In this document: in pieces, positions 59,086-64,000 of the stretch
Layout of the letters: each line of letters opens with the position of its first letter
How positions within the stretch are numbered: the first letter of the stretch is position 1
NCBI RefSeq assembly: GCF_003253485.1
Contig: NZ_QKTX01000007.1
Coordinates: 62,001-126,000, forward strand
Direction: 5' to 3'
Length of the DNA: 64,000 bases
Source: Algoriphagus aquaeductus
Lineage (GTDB): Bacteria > Bacteroidota > Bacteroidia > Cytophagales > Cyclobacteriaceae
Notes under the pieces: model-generated
Databases searched by the model: none
What the model saw: only the letters and a program-made list of their open reading frames with translations
Told to the model about the DNA's origin: nothing
Translations under genes and position numbers: made by a program

Positions 59086-60600
59086 TCAGCCCTGATGCTC
59101 GTCTCTCAGCAAATCATTGACGGTTTTTACCGGGTTGAAAGTGATGAGCGGCACTTCCACAAACAGGGTGTTCCAGCCTGCCATCGCCCCATTCCAAAGA
59201 CCGGGGAGTTCCAAGGCTTTAAGATCTCTGCCGCTTTTTGACTTTTCGGTGATGAATCCCGTCTGCATGTCTCTAAACTCCAGAAGATCAAACGATCGCC
59301 CATGATAATCTTTTGTACCACATACCAAATCAACCGGGTTGAAGTGGGTAGATGCCATCATCTGGGTTTTTGAACTCGGGTCATTTAGGTCAATCTGGGC
59401 AGTTTCAAGGATTTGGAGGGAATGTGAACCGTCTTTTTCTTCAATCCAAAAAGGTCCACCTCCGGGTTCGCCGGTATTCTTCACCATGCCACAGACTCGG
59501 ATGGGCCGATTTAGTTTGTCCTTGATGTACCTCGCCAATTCTTCCAAGGATTGCCCAGACTCTGTGGTCGGGATTTTCCCTCCCAGCACTTCATGATAGA
59601 CTTGGGCAGCTTGAGCTACAGACTGATGGGTGATTTCCTGGTCCATGGCCCGGATGGCGTCAAAGATTTTTTCCTGTGCTTCCAAAAGCAATCCTCCGAT
59701 CGCCATTTTATACTCCTTAGTGGTCGATTTCAATCGGTCAGGCACGACGTTGTCGATGTTTTTGATAAAAATCAGGTCTGCCTTGATATCATTCAGATTT
59801 TCCAAAAGAGCGCCATGACCCGCGGGTCTAAAAAGCAAACTGCCATCTTCTTCTTCAAATGGTTCGTTGTCCATCGTCACCGCAATAGTATCCGTGGACT
59901 TTTTCTGTTGAGAGTAAGAAATCTCAAATGCCAAGCCTGTGGCCTCCTGGATACCGGGTAGGACTGATTCAATCTCTGTTTTGAACTTCTCTTCATGCTC
60001 CGGAGAAACCGTAAAATGGATTTTTACTGTATTTCCTTTGCCCACAGCGTAGTGTACTCCTTCGATCAGGTGTTCATGAGCGGGAGTACGGTTTTCATTT
60101 AGATACTTGTGAAAGCGTAGAAGTCCCTTGGGAAGCGAACCATAGCCCAAACCTTCTTCGGAAAGCAATGCAGCTACGATTTTCTTGTAATCTCTGCTTG
60201 CCAAACTTGCAGCGATGCTACTTCCCTGCGATCTGAGATAAAGGTCCAAGTCCTCGTAGAAAGCAAATTTTTCAATGTTTTGGATAAACTTTTTGGTGAA
60301 GCTGCTTTTCTCCAAATCTCCATCTCCTTCCAAGAATGAAAAAAGATCCTTAAACATCCTTGAGGCAGCGCCTGAAGCAGGTACAAATTTTACAATTTCT
60401 TTCTGGGAAGCTTTTTTGGGATATATCTCCAGAAAATGTTTGAGTTCCTCCGCATTTAAAACTTTGATTCCATGACCCGGCGTGGCAGGTGCAATGATTT
60501 TGAGAAAAGGAAAGCCGTTTTTAAAGTTATCTATCTGCTGGGTGACAGTGGCAGGGTCCATACCCTGGTCCAAAATTTTAGTATAGAGTTCCGGATTCAT
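59086..60600 (-). CDS. DUF4301 family protein (nucleotidyltransferase-like)
   Basis: 504 aa, full family length. FVPASGAASRMFKDLFSFLEG (~72-92) resembles the glycine-rich loop of sugar-nucleotide transferases. Later: LLFRPAGHGALLENLNDI, IGGLLLEAQEKIFDAIRAMDQEITHQ, GMVKNTGEPGGGPFWIEEKDG and LVCGTKDYHGRSFDLLEFRD. Cytosolic, unknown reaction; the NTP-transferase-like loop suggests nucleotide-sugar chemistry. Single gene. Confidence 0.85.
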   Translation of the reverse strand: MNPELYTKILDQGMDPATVTQQIDNFKNGFPFLKIIAPATPGHGIKVLNAEELKHFLEIYPKKASQKEIVKFVPASGAASRMFKDLFSFLEGDGDLEKSSFTKKFIQNIEKFAFYEDLDLYLRSQGSSIAASLASRDYKKIVAALLSEEGLGYGSLPKGLLRFHKYLNENRTPAHEHLIEGVHYAVGKGNTVKIHFTVSPEHEEKFKTEIESVLPGIQEATGLAFEISYSQQKKSTDTIAVTMDNEPFEEEDGSLLFRPAGHGALLENLNDIKADLIFIKNIDNVVPDRLKSTTKEYKMAIGGLLLEAQEKIFDAIRAMDQEITHQSVAQAAQVYHEVLGGKIPTTESGQSLEELARYIKDKLNRPIRVCGMVKNTGEPGGGPFWIEEKDGSHSLQILETAQIDLNDPSSKTQMMASTHFNPVDLVCGTKDYHGRSFDLLEFRDMQTGFITEKSKSGRDLKALELPGLWNGAMAGWNTLFVEVPLITFNPVKTVNDLLRDEHQG

Positions 60601-60707
60601 GTTGGAAAATGGGTTTTGGGAAGTTATCCATCAAGATAATAGCCGGACTGCCTAAGCTCAAATTAAAGGGAGTGTTTTTTTTGCGAAAACTAAAAATCCC
60701 TAGCGCA

Positions 60708-61466
60708 TCAGATCCCCATTCTCCGAAGAAACTCCTCTTTCTTTGTTCCGGATATAGCCACTTGCTTTTCGTTGTTCATGACGATATATCCACCTTCTGA
60801 CCGAACATACTTTTTGACTTCTCCCAAATTGATCAGGAAACTGTTGTGAACCCTCATGAAGTTGAAATCACCCAATAGATTTTCGTATTCTTTGAGGTTT
60901 TTACTGACCACTAATTTCCGCTTATCTACCAAATGAAAATCGGTGTAGGAACCGTTGGCTTCACAATAGAGAATTTCCCGTGTGGGAATAAACTCAATTC
61001 CCTCCGCCGTAGAAAGGCATATTTTTTTGAACTCCGAACTACCACCAAGCATGTTTTGGAGAAGATTTTCCAAAAGACTCTGTCTGCTTTGAGATTGGAC
61101 CCTTTTTTTTGCTTTTGCGACCGCCGCAATCAATTCATCCAAATCAATCGGTTTCAGCAAATAGTCGATCGAGCTGAATTTTATGGCCTGGATGGCATAA
61201 TGTTCAAATGCAGTCGTGAATATCAGGTGAAAATCCAAATCAGTGACCTGTTGGAGTACTTCAAAACCTGTCCCTGTCTGCAATTCGATATCCATAAACA
61301 CCAAATCAGGACGATGATGGGTGATTTTCTGAACGGCTTCGGCCACTTGAGATGCGGTATCCAAAATCTCAGTTTCCGGGCAATAGGTCTCCAAAAAACC
61401 TTTCAAAGTCTCACGGCTGTGGTACTCATCTTCTACGATAATCACTCTGAGTTTGCTCGTATTCAT
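60708..61466 (-). CDS. LytTR-type response regulator
   Basis: 252 aa. Receiver with IVEDEY (10-15), phospho-acceptor D59 (LVFMDIELQTGTGFEVL), TTAFEHYAIQAIKFSSIDYLLKPID, then a LytTR DNA-binding domain (~150-250: IEFIPTREILYCEANGSYTDFHL, NFMRVHNSFLINLGEVKKYVRSEGGYIVM). Last gene of a coupled signalling operon; its ATG overlaps the stop of the kinase gene (ATGA). Confidence 0.94.
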   Translation of the reverse strand: MNTSKLRVIIVEDEYHSRETLKGFLETYCPETEILDTASQVAEAVQKITHHRPDLVFMDIELQTGTGFEVLQQVTDLDFHLIFTTAFEHYAIQAIKFSSIDYLLKPIDLDELIAAVAKAKKRVQSQSRQSLLENLLQNMLGGSSEFKKICLSTAEGIEFIPTREILYCEANGSYTDFHLVDKRKLVVSKNLKEYENLLGDFNFMRVHNSFLINLGEVKKYVRSEGGYIVMNNEKQVAISGTKKEEFLRRMGI

Positions 61467-63280
61467 AGCTTGGGAAGTAAAATAGACACCTTCGTGCCTG
61501 TGGGTAAGTCTTCGATTCTGATGTGGGGTTTTTGGGTTTCCTTAAACATCTTTAGACGCTCTTCCGTCAGCGCCAATCCCCTTGAGGGTCTGTAGGAGGC
61601 TGATTTTCTGGCCTCTGCTGCTATTCTGCCGATACCGTTATCTTCCACTTCACACAGGATATGGTCTTCTTGATCTATAAACCGGATCCAAACCTTGCGG
61701 TCCCCATCGGTTTTGGGCATGAGACCATGTTTGAGGGCGTTCTCCACAAAAGGCTGTACTATAAGCATCGGCACTTCCTGATAAATCAAATCTCCATGTT
61801 GCGGAAGGCATATTTCGTAGGAAAATGCATGATCAAATCGAAGCGACTCCAAATCCAGATACACTCTCAACAGTTCTATTTCTTTTTCCAACGTGACATG
61901 GATGTCAATGGAGTTTTCCAAAACCTGCCTGACAAACTTGCTAAACTTGGCCAGGTACGATAGAGCGGCATCTTTTTGACCGCTACTGATCAGGTGCTGA
62001 ATCGAACTGAGGCTGTTGAAAATAAAATGAGGGTTGATTTGAGCCCTCAATGCGGTCAATCTTGTCGAAAACGTTTCTTTTTCCGCAAGCTGCTTCTCTT
62101 CATTGATGAGTTTGATTTTGTAGGACAATCCCAAGGCGAAAATGGTACTCTCGATCGCAGCACCTGTCACCATATAGGTCAGCTTCAAAAAAAACATAGT
62201 CAACAATGCCCCGGAGGTAAAAATCAACGTGCCTGCTATCACAAAATATTTAAGTCGGCCCGGATAATGAATCCAGAGATATCCGATTCCGAAAAATGCA
62301 AAGCCTGCCATGAAATAACGCTGTATATCCATGATCACGGATTGCAGATAGCTGTAGGGATTATGGATAATCAAGCCCAAATTGATCAATATAAAGGCGA
62401 CCAAGACCAACCCGACCCAACGAATTATCTTGTCAAACCCGGGAAGAACTTTGTCTATATCCAAAAAATGCCTGATAAAGAGAAGGTAGGACAGATTGAT
62501 CAAAATCTGGGAAGCAGTAGTCAGGAGGAAATAAAATCTAAAGTCTGCATACCCAAAATAATCGGCCAAATAGGGGCTGATACGGGAATAATAGATCAGC
62601 TGAAAAAGCAGAAAAGCACCATAATAGATAAACTGAACCTGTTTGACATTGAAAAATAAAATCAAATTGAACACCATCAGGACTGCCGCAACTCCCAAAA
62701 AGAAAAAAGCCAAAACCTGACTTTTGAATGAATCCTGACTGATAAACTCCTCCATCTGCCGATGAGCCTCCGGAGTGGAAAAAGCGAAAGTCTTTTTATT
62801 CAGGTCCGGGGTTGCTCTCAGGTATCGGGATTTGATGTATAATTTTCGTCCGTCAAACAATTCAGCGGTGGAAATGGGAATGTAATTTTGATTTTGAAAA
62901 GCTGACCTTTTTAAATCATTGGGGACCATTGAAGTCAAAACGAGGGCAATAGGAACGCCGGATCTTTCCACGAATAGCTCACTTATTTCGACCAATCCCG
63001 GATAAAAGATCAAACTGTCGTATTGATGGATCAGTTGAAAATGATCCGAAAAGTCGACTTCAAACCAATATTCGAAATTACGGTTGGCGATGCCCGGAGG
63101 TGAAGCTTTGTCAAATTTCCCATCTTCGGACCATTTCAGCACCGTTTGGATACTGGCATTCCCCTCAATCCTTAAGCCTTGGGATGAAACAGTCATTTGA
63201 TAGGGCAAGGATTGGTCTTGCGCCGGCACCGGAGTCCAGGCCATTGAAAAGGAAAGTACCAATAGTGCGAACCTCTTCAT
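61463..63280 (-). CDS. 7TMR-DISM sensor histidine kinase (LytS-type)
   Basis: 605 aa. Signal peptide (MKRFALLVLSFSMAWTPVPA), extracytoplasmic DISMED2-like domain (~25-180), seven membrane helices (~188-380), His_kinase with H418 in INPHFIFNSLSSIQHLI, and an intact HATPase: N-box PFVENALKHGL, G1 EVEDNGIGR, G2 RGLALTEERLKMF. Phosphorylates the LytTR regulator encoded next. ATGA overlaps at both ends couple it to the degenerate kinase upstream and the regulator downstream. Confidence 0.93.
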   Translation of the reverse strand: MKRFALLVLSFSMAWTPVPAQDQSLPYQMTVSSQGLRIEGNASIQTVLKWSEDGKFDKASPPGIANRNFEYWFEVDFSDHFQLIHQYDSLIFYPGLVEISELFVERSGVPIALVLTSMVPNDLKRSAFQNQNYIPISTAELFDGRKLYIKSRYLRATPDLNKKTFAFSTPEAHRQMEEFISQDSFKSQVLAFFFLGVAAVLMVFNLILFFNVKQVQFIYYGAFLLFQLIYYSRISPYLADYFGYADFRFYFLLTTASQILINLSYLLFIRHFLDIDKVLPGFDKIIRWVGLVLVAFILINLGLIIHNPYSYLQSVIMDIQRYFMAGFAFFGIGYLWIHYPGRLKYFVIAGTLIFTSGALLTMFFLKLTYMVTGAAIESTIFALGLSYKIKLINEEKQLAEKETFSTRLTALRAQINPHFIFNSLSSIQHLISSGQKDAALSYLAKFSKFVRQVLENSIDIHVTLEKEIELLRVYLDLESLRFDHAFSYEICLPQHGDLIYQEVPMLIVQPFVENALKHGLMPKTDGDRKVWIRFIDQEDHILCEVEDNGIGRIAAEARKSASYRPSRGLALTEERLKMFKETQKPHIRIEDLPTGTKVSILLPKL

Positions 63281-63999
63281 GATGAAAACAGATTTGGAAA
63301 AATGATTGAAACTGACTTGCAGTTTTCATTTCCATCCGGGCATTTGGCAGGACCGATTTTGCTTTCTATCCGATAGGGTCGGATGTCATTGATCAGGCGA
63401 ATGTAGTCTTGCCAAGGAGTGAGGGATTTCAAATACGCTGAATTTTGGACAAACTCTTCGTTTTCGATCCGCTTGTTGATCAGGACGTTAAGTTCAACGA
63501 GTTCAAAACTTAGCTCAAAGCTTATTTGGATACCAATATTTCCATCGCTCAGGTGGATTTGTTCTTCCAGGAGATTTTCGATCAGACTTTGCACGATGAT
63601 GGATGGAATTTTGGCCTGAGGAAACTCTTCTAATCGAACTACCTGAATGCTGTACTTTAGTTTATCTCCATACCTAAGCTCCTGAAGCTGCAGGTACCAG
63701 TCCAGCATTTGAACCTCATCCGATACCGTGACTGACTCTTCATGCAATTGGGCTAGAAAATACCTGAGCAACTTTCCGAAAATGGACAGGAACCGGAGCG
63801 AGCTCCGCTTGTCTTCCAATAAAATGTAATGCTGAATGGCATTGAGTGAGTTGAAAACAAAATGCGGACTTAGCTGTGCGGAAATAGCCTCAATTTGCAA
63901 TCGAGTCGCTTTTTGTTGGATTTTCCAACGCTCTTTTTGCTCCTCTTTCGCTTTTTTCTCAGCCCGGATCCGTGCCATGTGACTGGAATAGATGGACGA
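63277..63999 (-). CDS. histidine-kinase-like protein with degenerate ATPase, partial
   Basis: The frame is open to the window edge, so the 5' end is missing; the ATG at 63978 is probably internal. Visible: a charged coiled coil, then LQIEAISAQLSPHFVFNSLNAIQHYI, the His_kinase phospho-acceptor motif with its His intact. The ATPase part is reduced: IVQSLIENLLEE stands for the N-box (PFVENALKH in the next kinase), no DNGxG G1 box follows, and the C-terminus (ECPDGNENCKS-like tail) has no G2 loop. Probably a phosphorylatable partner or regulator rather than an active kinase. Stop overlaps the next ATG. Confidence 0.75.
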   Translation of the reverse strand, partial: SSIYSSHMARIRAEKKAKEEQKERWKIQQKATRLQIEAISAQLSPHFVFNSLNAIQHYILLEDKRSSLRFLSIFGKLLRYFLAQLHEESVTVSDEVQMLDWYLQLQELRYGDKLKYSIQVVRLEEFPQAKIPSIIVQSLIENLLEEQIHLSDGNIGIQISFELSFELVELNVLINKRIENEEFVQNSAYLKSLTPWQDYIRLINDIRPYRIESKIGPAKCPDGNENCKSVSIIFPNLFSS

Positions 64000-64000
64000 T

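Noticed and set aside
1..64000. tRNA, rRNA or riboswitch genes
   Set aside because: No cloverleaf, rRNA core or known riboswitch core sequence was noticed in the intergenic gaps; a covariance-model scan would be needed to exclude small RNAs.

Overview
The window looks like a chromosomal segment of a Bacteroidota bacterium, most likely order Cytophagales and close to Cyclobacteriaceae/Algoriphagus. This rests on family content (7TMR-DISM sensor kinases, LytTR regulators, DUF4301, DUF5777, DUF6526, head-GIN/DUF2807, DUF4136 and GH20/GH2 lipoprotein or secreted enzymes). It also rests on several Bacteroidota-type promoters (a TTG near -33 and TAnnTTTG near -7) and on the general lack of Shine-Dalgarno sequences. 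No rRNA, tRNA or CRISPR array was seen.

Layout. 1-9.1 kb: end of a tricorn-like protease, an orphan BlaI/MecI regulator, an acyl desaturase, a holin-like membrane protein, a lone AlbA_2 protein, a histone-deacetylase-like enzyme, an OmpH/Skp lipoprotein, a deoxyhypusine-synthase-like enzyme, an OmpA protein and a Tat-exported Gfo/Idh/MocA oxidoreductase. 9.4-19.3 kb: GH20 hexosaminidase, AGCS symporter, glycerate kinase, several small proteins including a 62-aa hyperacidic protein and a 49-aa membrane protein, dCMP deaminase, MurB and an aspartoacylase-like enzyme. 19.4-30.5 kb: phosphohexomutase, a secreted protein plus GH2 enzyme pair, HPPD, PlsC-like acyltransferase and BASS transporter, a head-GIN lipoprotein, a lipoprotein plus methyltransferase pair. 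30.5-42.8 kb: a NarL-type two-component pair, surface lipoproteins, FAS1 protein, M19 and M15 peptidases and unrecognised secreted proteins.

42.8-48.1 kb is the accessory region. A visibly AT-rich three-gene unit (a controller-like XRE protein, McrB and McrC) is preceded by a GACTATAGTC dyad resembling the C-box operators of restriction-modification controller proteins. Beside it lies the footprint of a tandem duplication: a 3' fragment of smc and a 3' fragment of a KilA-N gene flank an IS200-type transposase, and the remaining KilA-N copy carries one in-frame stop codon. smc itself follows (48.1-51.7 kb).

51.7-52.7 kb is a kilobase of complex imperfect repeats ending in an 11-bp tandem array just upstream of a membrane-anchored protein. 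Then come a translationally coupled Rieske/YceI/beta-barrel operon, a membrane glycosyltransferase, a RAYT transposase between REP-like hairpins, a WYL regulator, DUF4301, and a coupled cluster of a degenerate histidine kinase, an intact 7TMR-DISM histidine kinase and a LytTR regulator that runs off the window end.

The best candidates for a second look are the C-box/controller/McrBC unit, the smc/KilA-N duplication scar, the three copies of a structured intergenic repeat, and the repeat field in front of the gene at 52706.
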